From positions 3,100,001 to 3,164,000 of the forward strand of contig JAMYGW020000003.1 in NCBI GenBank assembly GCA_025617375.2: 64,000 nt of DNA. Direction: 5' to 3'. A model generated the notes under the pieces. It worked only from the letters and a program-made list of their open reading frames with translations, did no database searches and had not been told where the DNA came from. Positions 23,762-34,566 of this stretch are shown here, in pieces (within the stretch, counting starts at the first letter, position 1; every line of letters begins with the position of its first letter). This stretch comes from Acarospora socialis (taxonomy: Eukaryota > Ascomycota > Lecanoromycetes > Acarosporales > Acarosporaceae). The translations under genes and the position numbers were made by a program.

Positions 23762-24391
23762 ATGGAAGAGACCTTCCTCCAACTCCCCTTGCACCTGGAC
23801 CCAACCTCCAAAGCCATCAGCGCCCCCTCCACCACCACCTCTCCCACAGGCAACGACCCCCTCGCCACCGAACTCACCCAACTCAACGCCCTCCACCGCT
23901 CCCTCCTGACCCTCGACTCCGCCGTCCCGCCACCCCCTCTACCCGTCAACCCGAAACGCACCGCCCAACTCACCAAGATGCGCGAGCAAGGCAACCTCGC
24001 CTTCCGCAAATCCCAGTACCCCGACGCCATCAAGCTCTACACCTACGGCATCGAGATGGCCCTGGGCCGCCCCGTCTGGGAGCCCGCGACCCTGCTGCGC
24101 GACGAGGTCGGCGCCATGTATGCCAATCGCGCCCAGGCGTACATGGGACTGCAGATGTGGGCCGAGGGGGCCGTCGATGCGGAGACGAGTGTCGCGATGG
24201 TCAAGGTCGGGAATGCGAAGGGTTGGTGGCGGAGGGGGAGGTGTCTGGTTGAGATGGGCAGGTTGCATGAGGCGAGGGACTGGGTGGCCAGAGCGCTGGA
24301 GTTTGAGGGGAAGGAGGGGGAATTGGTGGCGTTGGGGAGGGAGATTGAGGGGTTGATTGCTAGGAAGGAGGGGAGGGGGGGGGGGAGGTGA
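23762..24391 (+). CDS. sec72: Sec72-type TPR protein of the ER post-translational translocon
   Basis: A single exon encodes 209 residues. The first 60 residues match the Sec72 N-terminal segment (EETFLQLPLHLDPTSKAI), which in yeast contacts Sec71. Three TPR-like helix pairs follow, including REQGNLAFRKSQYPDAIKLY, MYANRAQAYMGLQMW and WRRGRCLVEMGRLHEARDW. Sec72 is part of the Sec62/63 complex and is thought to receive Hsp70-bound precursor proteins at the ER membrane. Length is as expected for filamentous fungi. The C-terminal codons are very G-rich (poly-G run near 24370). Confidence 0.85.
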   Translation: MEETFLQLPLHLDPTSKAISAPSTTTSPTGNDPLATELTQLNALHRSLLTLDSAVPPPPLPVNPKRTAQLTKMREQGNLAFRKSQYPDAIKLYTYGIEMALGRPVWEPATLLRDEVGAMYANRAQAYMGLQMWAEGAVDAETSVAMVKVGNAKGWWRRGRCLVEMGRLHEARDWVARALEFEGKEGELVALGREIEGLIARKEGRGGGR

Positions 24392-24668
24392 GGTGAGGTG
24401 GAAAGGCAAGGGATGGAGGGATGAAATAGGACGAGCATTACAGGCGTTGAGGGCGTATTGTGTTCGACTTCGAGGGAAGCTACGGAACGAAGAAAGTGCA
24501 ATTCAGATCCACCGATTGGAACGTTGTGGTATAGAAACGGTCTATGTGTGTGAAGTTTATCCGACGGACTCCTATGTTGAAAATTTCGACCCGCTCAAGA
24601 GTAATACATAGCATATCCAAACCATCACTCCTCCCAACTCCGATCGCCGCTGACCGTTCCATTGCAAA

Positions 24669-25712
24669 TCACCGAGTATAGTCAGCTGCGGGGAAACTGA
24701 TCCTCCCGCCATCCGCGTATCCGCCGTGTTCGTGGCTTAGAGCCGGATTTTCCTGGAATGAATCGCCAGACGCGTGATGAGTGTCATATGCTCCACCGGC
24801 ATGATATGAGGTGTCATAGTCTTCCTGCCGGCCTCTACCGCGCCCGTCTGCTCCTCCCCAGTCCATCGGTCGCGCCTGATGTATTCCTTCATCGGCGTCC
24901 GACGCATGCAGTAAAGCATACTCATCATCCTCCCGTCGACCGCGAGATTCAGGTTGCAAACCTACTTCGTCATCGTACTCTGCATCATGAGGGTTGGACG
25001 AAAACGCATCTTTCGTCTGCGCTTCCATCGACGACGGGTCCGACATGTCCGGCGTCGCGCCGGGGAGTGTGCCGGTCCGACGATAGTACATTGCGGCGTG
25101 AATCGAGATGGCGCTCGTCGCTGCGAAAAGCACACTAGACACCACCGATCAGCACACTTTCAACACAACAGAGTCAAACTCTCGCCGCATTGCACTTACC
25201 ATACCACCACCCCCATTCCCACCGTCGCCTGACTCAACCGGCACTTCTGCTCCGACCCATAATCGAACGTCGAGCAATCGCCGCCCTGCACCTTCTTCTT
25301 CGCCGCCCCCGCCCCGATGCCCGCCGCGTTCCAAGTCGCCACCGCGATGAAGGCCGCGAACCAGAGGATGGCGAAAACGACATCGATGGTCGCGAAGGCG
25401 TAGGGGTTCGCAAACTTCCTGGCTCGCGGCCACAGCGGGACGGTCGTCAGGTAGACGAGGGCTGGGACGCTGAACCAACACTAGCAGTGGTGAGCACGGC
25501 ATGTTAGTTCTGGACCGGATATACATGTTTGGAATAGCGCTGTCTATAGCACAGATACTTACCAAGGCGAAGAAGTACCGCGTCCGGCCGTCGGTGGACC
25601 CTTCTTGCGTGAAGATGGCGATGGTCAGGCACCATCCAAGGAAGATGGTAAGTGCTTGGATGGCATGCGCTGCATTCTTGGCCTTGCGTAGGTAGCTCGG
25701 CGCTATCTTCAT
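24669..25712 (-). CDS. MARVEL-domain four-helix membrane protein
   Basis: Exons 25712-25563, 25480-25200 and 25134-24669 give 298 residues. Four hydrophobic helices are seen in the order AIQALTIFLGWCLTIAIF, CWFSVPALVYLTTVPLW, ATIDVVFAILWFAAFIAVATW and ATVGMGVVVCVLFAATSAI. This is the MARVEL arrangement. The loop before the last helix carries paired cysteines (GDCSTFDYGSEQKC), also typical of the fungal family. The C-terminal 125 residues are hydrophilic, rich in Asp, Gly and His, with no domain recognised. MARVEL proteins organise membrane microdomains and vesicle traffic; related fungal proteins include Nce102 and uncharacterised paralogues. Confidence 0.87.
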
Positions 25713-26401
25713 GGTGATAACCTCCCAAAGGTCTTGCTGATTGCTCGGATTGTGACGCGATCTGCCCCTCCTAAAGAAGCTGCAGCGCTCTCGCCCCTAT
25801 GTATGTGTTTAAAGCCAATATGTATGAATTATCGGGAAATTGAAGGTTCCCAGAGCACAAGGTTGAAGGAGGCACAATGTGTAACGCAAGCTTTGCCAAT
25901 GTAGAGCTCTCTACTCGTGCCTAAGGGGCTACGGGATCAAAACAGATAGAAGGACGAAAGAATGGTGAGAGAGCCTGACAGAGACGGGATGGGAATCTTC
26001 GCTCGATGCATATCGAGGCAGTCATGGCGGCGAGATGCAGAAGCCGCCTCACGGGCTGCTGAGTTTGCGTCGTGACTCGTCAGCCTTGCAGCGGAAACAC
26101 GAGAATATGGGCTATAAATAGAATCACGCGATAATCTCCACACTTTTGGCTGTCCCTCGTCTACGCATAAGTTGTTGTCATGAACCGGATATCCTCTCAT
26201 ATAGAGACACGCAGCATCCTGATCCCCATATTCTCAAAACTCCAAAATGTACCAAGTGCCAACCACCTCCTCCACACTCACAGTAGAAACCCCCTATCAA
26301 CCCCGACCACTCCCACTACCCATACCTGAGAAAACAAAAGGAGCACAACCCCCATGAACTCGTCTCTTCTTCTCCCGCCTCTACTTCCTAACCACCCCGA
26401 A
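25713..26401. other. Intergenic region
   Basis: The region between the MARVEL gene promoter and the 3' end of the small secreted protein gene. No gene recognised. Confidence 0.55.
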
Positions 26402-27014
26402 TCACGCCACCCCAGCCCTCACCCTCGACAACTGCAACGCCGCGTTCGCCAAACCTTCCAGCCGGGCCCTGTCCATAGTTTTCTCACAATTGCACTGGTT
26501 GTGACAGGCCACGATCCCCGGCACCATGTCGAGCGTGACGTCGTCCATGGCGCAACGGACATCGTATGACTGGCTCGAGGCCTGATAGGCGCACGTGCAT
26601 CGAGCGGGGCCGCGCAGGCACCAGTCCAGCAACGAGCGGAAAGTTGTGACGGTGCCGATCACGTGGGGTGGAGGGAGGTTGCCCTGGCATTCTACTAGCT
26701 GTGGTTGGTTCACAGGGTTGTTAGCTTGCGTCGTTCGCTGTTTCGCTGTGTGCTGGGAACTGGGGGGTTCATAGGAAGGAAGGGTGAGGAGAGAGGGTAT
26801 GAGAGTGGAGAAAAGGTCGCGAGTAACAACATACCGGCGAGGGTACTGCAGCGGCACGGACGCCTGTGAAACCTTTCCTCTTGTACTCGAACCGCATCGC
26901 TCCTCTCGCTGTCGGCGAGTCTGCTGTGTCGGAGGGGTTGATGTTCGTCGACGATGCTGACACGAGTATTGAACCCAACACCGTCAAGATGCGAAGGAAG
27001 GAAGCAGAATGCAT
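26402..27014 (-). CDS. Small secreted cysteine-rich protein
   Basis: Exons 27014-26835 and 26698-26402 give 158 residues. The protein opens with a signal peptide (SFLRILTVLGSILVSASS). The mature part has exactly eight cysteines, all in the second exon, in the order C-x22-C-x6-C-x-C-x12-C-x15-C-x3-C-x-C, consistent with four disulfides. This spacing does not match CFEM or hydrophobin patterns as I know them. No membrane helix follows the signal. It is a candidate effector-like or wall-associated protein, but no function can be assigned. The 136-nt intron is longer than most in the window. Confidence 0.78.
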
Positions 27015-28199
27015 CGTGGTATGAGATTGTGGAGAGCTTAATCGGTAGCTATCGTCTAAATTATTAAGAAGAAATAAGTTGAAAATAATAAATGATGACG
27101 ACCGTTCAACGTATCAACTCTCTGTGGGAGCAATTGCCATTGAAAAAGAAAGTGAACACTCAAATGACTTTGCTTTCCGTCGCCTACCATCCTACATGCA
27201 CGCAAGGAAAACAATATCAAATGTGTACATATTGCAACAGAGCAGTCACAGTCACCGTTTCAAACTGAGTCCGCATCCCGAGGCAGATGAGCTCGCGGGC
27301 AGACACTGCCCACCGAATCAGTCCAATATTCCCGCCACAAGCCTCGACCTCAATTTCAGTCGGAACACAGTGTCAGGAAAGGGGGACAGAATCTGTAATA
27401 CAGTACCCCACAGACCCAAATCCGGGGTAGAGCATGCTCGGTAGCAGATGCGACCCTCGTCGAATTGTTCGCATCGGCGGGAACGGGTCGGGTGTCAAGA
27501 GTCGGAACGCCCTCAGTTACTGCATGTAGTAGTCGATGAGATTCCGCGGATATCGATTGCCTGAATGTGTCAGTGTGCGTCTAGCTTATGTATATGCAAG
27601 ACTGTCGACACGCCCTCAGTTAGTACAAGTAGTACCTCCGTACTCGACGAGATCGCGCGGATATCAATTGCCTGAATGTGTCAGTGTGCATCTACTTATG
27701 TATGCAGGGTCCCCGAGACACTTTGTCGCATCCATCATGATAACTCGTGGGACCCCGAGGTCGCTTTGACACGAACTACCCCCCGCGGGGTGTTCCAGCA
27801 TCCACGCAAATCAGAAGGAGGGACACTAGCGGCAACTAGGACCGTAAGTCCTATACATGAAGGTCTCTGCCTGATCTTTTACCGCTGTCATTGTCGCTGT
27901 GGTTGTCGCGAGAGATCGCCAACTCTGGGCTTAGTGATGTGTCTCAGGACGCCACATCTGGGCTGTGCAGCGTCGCCGGGTTACGGACCCGCGTGTAGGC
28001 CGACAACGGAACAAGATCACCCATCAAACTCGCCAGCCACGATCTTGGAGATAAGTTTTGATTTCCTTGATGAACTGGGGTGAACGAAGGGGAAGGGGGC
28101 TAAGTAAGGGGCCAGTGGAAAGATAGACGGTGTATCGACAAGGTGGAATGGATTACTATAGATTCGCTTCTATCTACAGAAATATTCAATACACAAAGA
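27015..28199. other. Intergenic region with a tandem duplication
   Basis: No gene recognised. The promoter of the secreted protein gene lies at the left. A 103-bp direct duplication occupies 27508-27708. The right end is the 3' flank of the amine oxidase. Confidence 0.6.
27508..27708. repeat. 103-bp tandem duplication
   Basis: Copy one starts at 27508 and copy two at 27611, both with CGCCCTCAGTTA. They share the block GATATCRATTGCCTGAATGTGTCAGTGTG and end in CTTATGTAT. The copies differ at scattered bases and by small indels. Confidence 0.85.
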
Positions 28200-30426
28200 T
28201 CAGACTAAAGTGCTGGCCTTGTCAGCCGCATTGAACACAGCGACCGAAGTCAACTTGTTGGCCTTCTGACTCGGGGTGGAGCAATAGCTGGGAGGAACGT
28301 CAAGCGCGGGGTTCTTGAGGAAGAAGTTCCTCGGCCGCAGCAACAGGGTCATCGGCTCTGCCGGCATGATTGGGAAGTCTTCAGGCGCTGGGAAGTGAGT
28401 GATGCCGAAGGTGTGCCATAGGACGATGTCGGTGTTGTCGATGCTGACGTCGCTGCTATCCTCAATCCAAGCCGGTAGACCCATTGACGGCTCGCCAGAC
28501 GTCTGAGGTACGTGTCGGCCGGCAGGGTGGATCTGGTCATCGTCATCTGCGAGCACGCATTGTCAGTGTCCGTCTTACCACAACTTCTCAGGCTTGATAA
28601 CTGCTTACACTTGGTGACATGCACCGCATGTCTGGCGAATCCGGCTCGTTTCCAAACGAGCCCACCAGCCTTGGGCAATAATGCGGGCACCTCGCGGCTC
28701 ACCAGCTTGTAACTGACGGGTTTCCGGCTGTGTGGATGCAGCTTGTTGGTGTTGGCCATCTCCCATGTTCGGCTGGTTGCTCCGTCGTAGTCGGCCATGG
28801 CTTCTTTCGGGGTGGTGTACTTGGTCTTGTGGGCGTAAAAGGCGTTTCCGTGCTTGTTCTCGGCGCTACCCACTTCACCGGCTCCCTGCCTGGCATCGAC
28901 CTGGAAAACGGTGTTCTGAGGCCCGTCGATGTTGGGATCGATCCTCATGCAGAAGAGATGCTGATGGTTGTGGGCGTTGACGCCGGGGTAGACTTCGGTT
29001 CCCCAGCCTTTGGTGTCCTCGCCCGGGTTCATGGCGTAGGTGTTGAGGATGCCGGTAAGCTTAATCTCGAGCTGAATGGTACCGTCTTGGTGGAAGATCC
29101 AGTAGACACAGTATTCGTAGTTTGCCGCCGTGAAGACGTGTGAGATGAGCAACTTTCTGCCACGGGTAACAACGACCGAGTCATCTCGGAAATCGGTGTG
29201 CTTGAAAAGAATGCCGGCATCCTCTTCGTGAATGCAGATGGCGTTCTTGATCGTCGTGCTTGCTCCTGCCCGGTTCACGAAGTCTGCATCCATGTAGTGA
29301 ATGGCACCCTTGCAATCACATCCCAGTGCCAAACTGTTGGTCATATAACCTCCACCGTACTCGCCAAGGTCAAAAGCATGCTTCCTCTGGTGCGGGTGCT
29401 CAGGATTTCCGTATGGGACGACCATCTCCGCAAGCGAGAGCCGATAGAATGTCGATCGCTCGTTGCCTTTGTCGTTGTAGGTGATGTTGCTGAGTACAAT
29501 GCCTTCACGGTAGTTGAAGCCGACGTGGATGTTCCAGTTCTGCCAGTGAACGACGCGGCCATCGACCTGGAAGGATACACCCTCTGGTTGAGTTATGTTG
29601 ATTGGCTTAATATCTTTCCGGTAACCTCCTTCGGCCTCGATCGCGGCAGGCGTATAGTTGCACGCTGGAGCTTTGTTGACAGGTCTCCGCACCGGAGGGA
29701 CATCGATGTGATCGATCTTTTGTGTCGAGGCATTGAAGATTGGGGTAAAATCGAGAGGAAAGGTATACTGGCAGTCATCCGGGTGAGGTCGGTAGTACAT
29801 CAGGGCTTGCTGAAGCCGAACGGAACTTCCAAATCGGTCGTCATAACCGATTGTCCACGCTTGTTGTTGGTCAGTAATGGATCGTCTAACGCGCAACTTC
29901 CGTACTCACGGTCACAGTAGACCTTGTGCATATCCTCCTTGGGTATGCCAATAATCTGACATTGCTCGATAACCTTAGGATCTTTCCTCATAATGGATTC
30001 GACGTTTTGTAGGTCTTCCATGGTGATCTAAAGACTGTAAGTCAAACCAGCCCTTCAAGTTCGGATATGAACTGTGTGATGCATTAATACCAGAGGCTGT
30101 ACACCGTCTAATGACTCCCACTTCACAATCTTCTGCTCTTTCAGATCCACCAAACCGTCATAGACCTTGCCTCCCTTCGCAATAGCAACGACATCCGCTA
30201 CCCGGTCCGGTTTGGTGTTATGTTCTGGATCTGCAAGCCATCGCAGCATATCCACCTTTCTCGGTTCCCATAGCGTCACGGCATTGTAGAACAGGTCTCC
30301 ATGCTCCTTGCGGATGATGGCGACGGCGGACTCGATCTCGGTACGAGAGAGAGGGTCAAATGGATGGGGTGGAGCCGCAGTGCCAGTGACATGCTGGGCG
30401 ACTTGCTTTAGACGGTCGAGAACCAT
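28200..30426 (-). CDS. Copper amine oxidase (TPQ-dependent)
   Basis: Exons 30426-30091, 30027-29910, 29859-28609 and 28546-28200 give 683 residues, the normal length for fungal members. The N2/N3 domains precede a catalytic domain with the topaquinone motif TAANYEYC, in which the Tyr of NYE becomes the cofactor. The copper-binding HNHQH and the third ligand in GITHFPAPEDFPIMP are present, as is the catalytic base region YMDADF. The enzyme oxidises primary amines (methylamine, phenethylamine, benzylamine or histamine-like) to aldehydes, with H2O2 and ammonia, for nitrogen use. It probably sits in peroxisome or cytosol; no signal peptide is seen and the C-terminus (STLV) is not a standard PTS1. 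Three introns were resolved by restoring YCDPWTIGYDD and HVTKYDDDQ. Confidence 0.94.
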
Positions 30427-31631
30427 GGTGCTGACCGTAGGAGAGAGTGTATTTGTTATGGAATGTTTCTTAGAAAGATGGTAGATTTGAGGGGAAGATT
30501 GGGCGGAGGCTCGATGTTATATGTCTTGGACCGCGCGGTATCCGAGTTGCCCTTACGCTAGTACGCATACAATAACCTGATAGAGCAGGAAAGTAAAGTA
30601 TGTGTAGGTAAGGAAAAGCGACAGAGACAAGTGCGATCATGAACCTGAAAGAAAAAAGAAGAACGGAGAAAGATCCATACTTCGGATGTTCGAGATGGGG
30701 ACTGTTGATAACGTTATGTTTGATAAGGATACCTACCTGGTAAGTTACCCCGCGGACAGGATCCATTTGCCAAACGCAGTTTAGCGTCCACGTTCCCCAC
30801 ACTCCACCACTTCTGGCATCTCAGTCCCATAAGGTACGAGTAGGTTACTTACCTGAGCATCTACACAATATGAAAAGTCAACTACCTAGGTATGAACCGT
30901 TCGGCCTCAGGTAGGTACCCACCTGATGGGTGGGACTACGCCTCCTTGTAGAAAGCGCTTTGAAGCGGCAACCCAAGTTATAGACGTACGGTAGTCCTAT
31001 AACAAATCAAATAGCTTCCGCTCACCGTCAAAAGGACTCCATCTGTACCTACCTTGAGATCTTTGTATCAACCTGACATCAACCATCCAAAATGCATAAC
31101 CATAAGTATGACCTGCGCGTCGGTATTGTCGGCTACTGCAGAAGAGAGTTCCATATTCGTTGCGTTCATTTCATCCTTCGAATATTGAGCCTCTTGTTTC
31201 CTATTCGAACCTCAAAGGTAGCTTGCTGCTTGGTGAGCGTTGGAAATGAACAGGTCCAAGCTGTTGGGTCGCCGTGTACAGAGTGTCAGGTACGGCTAGT
31301 CGAACTTATCATTGTATGAATGAAGGTGCTCTTGTTCAGACACTCTGTCTACCACAGCCATGGAGGAATTAACAGCAGAAGCGGTGGCATCGAGAGTTAC
31401 ACACAGATAGGATTCAAAGAAGGATCTAATGTTCACAGTGTCGCCCCGGTTCGCCGTAGCTTAAAGCTGCCTAACCATGAGCTAGCCTGATGGTCCTCCA
31501 AACGCCCGGTGAAGAGACAACGACAACGACGAGGAGGATGACAATACAGGGTTCCTTGGAGATACGCCGGATAGAAGATCCAGATAACGACACCAAGACC
31601 AGCTCTGTACAAGGCTAAGAATAAAATAGAC
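30427..31631. other. Intergenic region with AGGTA/TACCT motifs
   Basis: No gene recognised. Several TACCT/AGGTA half-sites like those at 18 kb are clustered at about 30820-30920 (for example CTACCTAGGTA). It contains the amine oxidase promoter and the CAF1 3' flank. Confidence 0.55.
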
Positions 31632-33214
31632 TCATCCCTTTCCGAATTGAAAGCCCCCAAACACCCCTGCGCCGCCGCCTGGCGTCAATGGTCCGATACC
31701 GCCTCCGTTTCCTTGATTTCCGTGATGCTGTTGACCGGCAGCGTTTGTCAATCCGGTGTTACCAACATTAGGAGTGCCGGGTGCACCGTTCGTGTAGATG
31801 GTAGCACCGTTGAGGTTGGGTGTTGACTGTGTGTTGGAAGAATTGGGCCCGACTGGGCCGCCTGTCGCGGGAGCACCGATGCCATTCAGACCCCACACCT
31901 GACCCAGATAGATGTCGTCGTCGATCACCCCGTTGAACACGACACGTCGCATCTCCCAGAAGATCTTTCCGGTGACCCACGAATCTGAGCCTGCCTGATG
32001 CGCCGTACCCAGCCTCTTGACCCCAAGCTCGTCCGCAATATCCTGCAAGCCAGATTTCTGACCCAAATTGTTGATTACTTGTGCTGCCGAGGCCGTAAGA
32101 GGCACGCCGTTCACTTCTGCCTTTCTGCTTGCGTGCTTCATAAGAAACTTGATGTCGTACAGCGCAGGGAAGAAGATGAGCAACAGTTCCCGGAACTCGG
32201 CCTCGTCTTCCGGTAAGGGTTTGCAGAGCATGATCTTCATTAAATACCCAAAGTCATAACCCGAGTGGAAGGAAATCCAGTGGACATCGTTCAGAAGCAC
32301 CATACCCGAAGTCATGAGGAGTGCTCCGAACTCCAAGGGGTCTATGCCGTTTTTCTCATGCATCTCGAAGTCGAGGCCGGCTTTTTGGAGAAGCACTATA
32401 GACTCCTGAGCGTACATGTCGGTGTTCAGGGAGAATCGGAAGTTGAATTGCCAGGTACAAGGGCAGGGAATGAGATTGTTCAGGTAAGTTGAGCCATTCG
32501 TTCTGGACGATTCCGATGGATGTGGAGGAGGAGGCTCACCATCCTCAGTAAAGAGCGTTATGCCTAGTTGTATCATCTTGAGAAGATCGACATTACAGCG
32601 TAGCGTTTGATAGTGGTAATCAGCTTTGGTTGTGAACGAGCCCATCGGTCTGGCGACGATCCCAGGAAATTCAGTATCCTAGCAAAGCAAGGTGAGCTGA
32701 AAATGATACCTCGCTCGGGGAAACGCTCGGCGTGTCGATGGCTTCGACCTACCATGCTGATGTATGGATATTTTTCTATTAACCCACGTAGAACGTGCAT
32801 CTCTTGAGCAAGATTTCCTCGCCACACGTCACGTATCCTGCCTTTCGTCGGTCCCCTCCCGTCCGTGCTAACGCGTCCCATGGCATCCTCTGCCTGCCGT
32901 TGTTGGAGTGCTGCGCCGTGTGCGAAGCCCATCTGCGCAGCATGACTAGCTAACCCGCTCCCACCTCCATTTCCCAGCGTTCCGCCCCCACCAAGCGCTC
33001 CCGATAACCCATTGCTCCCAGCCGCAAGTGCGAATGGATTTTGGCCGGAGTTGATATGGTTCGGAGCAAAGCTAGGATGTGCGCCGAGCGACGGTGGAGG
33101 AAGGCTATTGGATCCAGAATTATGTGCTGAGTGGTGTTGTAGGTGTGCTTGTTGAAGGTGCGCGAAGGGACCCGATACCATTTGAGGGCCGAATCTGTTG
33201 TTGGGTGGTGGCAT
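31632..33214 (-). CDS. caf1: CCR4-NOT deadenylase subunit CAF1/POP2
   Basis: Exons 33214-32753 and 32678-31632 give 502 residues. The N-terminal 110 residues are low-complexity (Gln, His, Gly-rich). The DEDD nuclease fold follows: IRDVWRGNLAQEMHVLRGLI, then, restored across the intron, DTEFPGIVARPMGSF with the first Asp and Glu, FHSGYDFGYLMKIM with the second Asp, and AHQAGSDSWVTGKIFWEM with the last Asp and its His. These are the metal-binding residues of an active 3'-5' poly(A) exonuclease. The C-terminal 100 residues are Gly/Asn-rich and probably disordered. CAF1 shortens mRNA poly(A) tails in the cytoplasm together with CCR4 on the NOT1 scaffold. Confidence 0.94.
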
Positions 33215-33596
33215 TGTTCATGCCCGGGGTTACAGGACGATATGACCAAGATACAAAGGTTCCCTGATTCGACAGAGCATTCCTTGTGGGTGGTGTTATC
33301 TTTGAAGCTGAGAGCGCGACCGGAATCTTTTTAAGAATCGATTTGTGGAAGGTTGTAATAAGGTAACTAGATCTTGAACTCACTGAGGTTGAGGATCGTG
33401 ATCCCAGTCTCGCGATGCTGAGAGTAAAGCTTACATAAGCTAGTCTGATACTGCGAACCTCGTTAGCACTTCAGCACATCGCAGCTCTTGGTGGATCGGA
33501 GATACCTCCTCATAGACTCAAGTAACGTTGTCCAAAGCCCAGCAAGAGGTTTTGAACTTGATCCAGCTGACGTGTGATAAAATTCAAGCCGACGCA
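33215..33596. other. Divergent promoter region
   Basis: A 382-nt spacer between caf1 (minus) and the complex I subunit gene (plus), which must contain both promoters. No specific site was identified. Confidence 0.55.
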
Positions 33597-33934
33597 ATGG
33601 CGCCTCCACGAGGCAACCTGACTGGCTTCGACCCCAGTAAACTGGCAGCTTCAGCTGGCATGCCAGCAAAAGACCCATGGGCGCGTTTGTGAGCATTCTC
33701 TGCCAGTTTCCGCAACTTCATCGTACCATCACATCGAAACTGATAACTTGTCATTACAGCGAGCAATGGAGATATACTGGTCCCTTCTCTCGATGGAATC
33801 GATTCAGAGGCGCTCTTCCGGGTTTGGGGGTCGCAACGGTAGCTTTCACAGCATATTGCGGATACGAGTATTTGTTCCTGAAGGATGATCATCATGCGCA
33901 TCCGGCAGCAGGGCATGGGGAAGAACACCATTGA
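33597..33934 (+). CDS. NDUFB3: NADH:ubiquinone oxidoreductase B12 subunit (NDUFB3 homologue)
   Basis: Exons 33597-33688 and 33760-33934 give 88 residues, the usual size. The N-terminus has TGFDPSKL and DPWARFEQWRYTGPFSRWNRFRG, the conserved complex I B12 motif, completed across the intron. One membrane helix follows (LGVATVAFTAYCGYEYLFL), then a His-rich tail (DDHHAHPAAGHGEEHH). This accessory subunit lies in the membrane arm of mitochondrial complex I. The open frame starting inside the intron is not the real start. Confidence 0.92.
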
Positions 33935-34566
33935 AGACTGTTGAGGTGGAACATAGCGTTAACGGATTATCTACTACGACTCCTGCCGTTTTTGGCGGTC
34001 ACGATCCGAAGAGATCTTATGGAGATGGTGATCACACAGCTTTCGCTTTGTCATATGGGCGTTGAAAACGTGCTACACCGGAAACCCTGAGGCAACTTGT
34101 GCATGTGATGAAAGATACACCTTTTGCCAGAGACTACTGTTCAAGTTAGTGAGACTCATGAAAGAGAAGCCAGATTCCGTTGCTTCACCGACTACTGAGC
34201 ACTGTTCTGACTTGAGTTTCATCAACTGTGATGGATAATGTCATGGCTCAACCGGAGTACCTGTAGAAAGCCTCACGTAACTGATCGGGTGAATCCAATA
34301 TGTCCAATCATTGCTACAGATCTAGCGCAAGCAGGTTGAGTTTTGGTCTCAAAGCTTTGAGCACTGGAAACACGTAGCACATGGTACAATAGATAAACGA
34401 ACTGCAGAAGCTCCTCTTCAACTATATGCATTCTGTGTTGCTAAACACCTCACGGTAACGACAGTCGATCTGACGTTCGCAGTATTCAAGAGAACCTCAA
34501 TTATCATTGAACAACGGATCCGGGGAAGTTGTACACAGCAACTGGCGAGCCATAACCTTGACAGCC
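33935..34566. other. Intergenic region
   Basis: Ordinary sequence between two plus-strand genes. No gene or repeat recognised. Confidence 0.55.
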
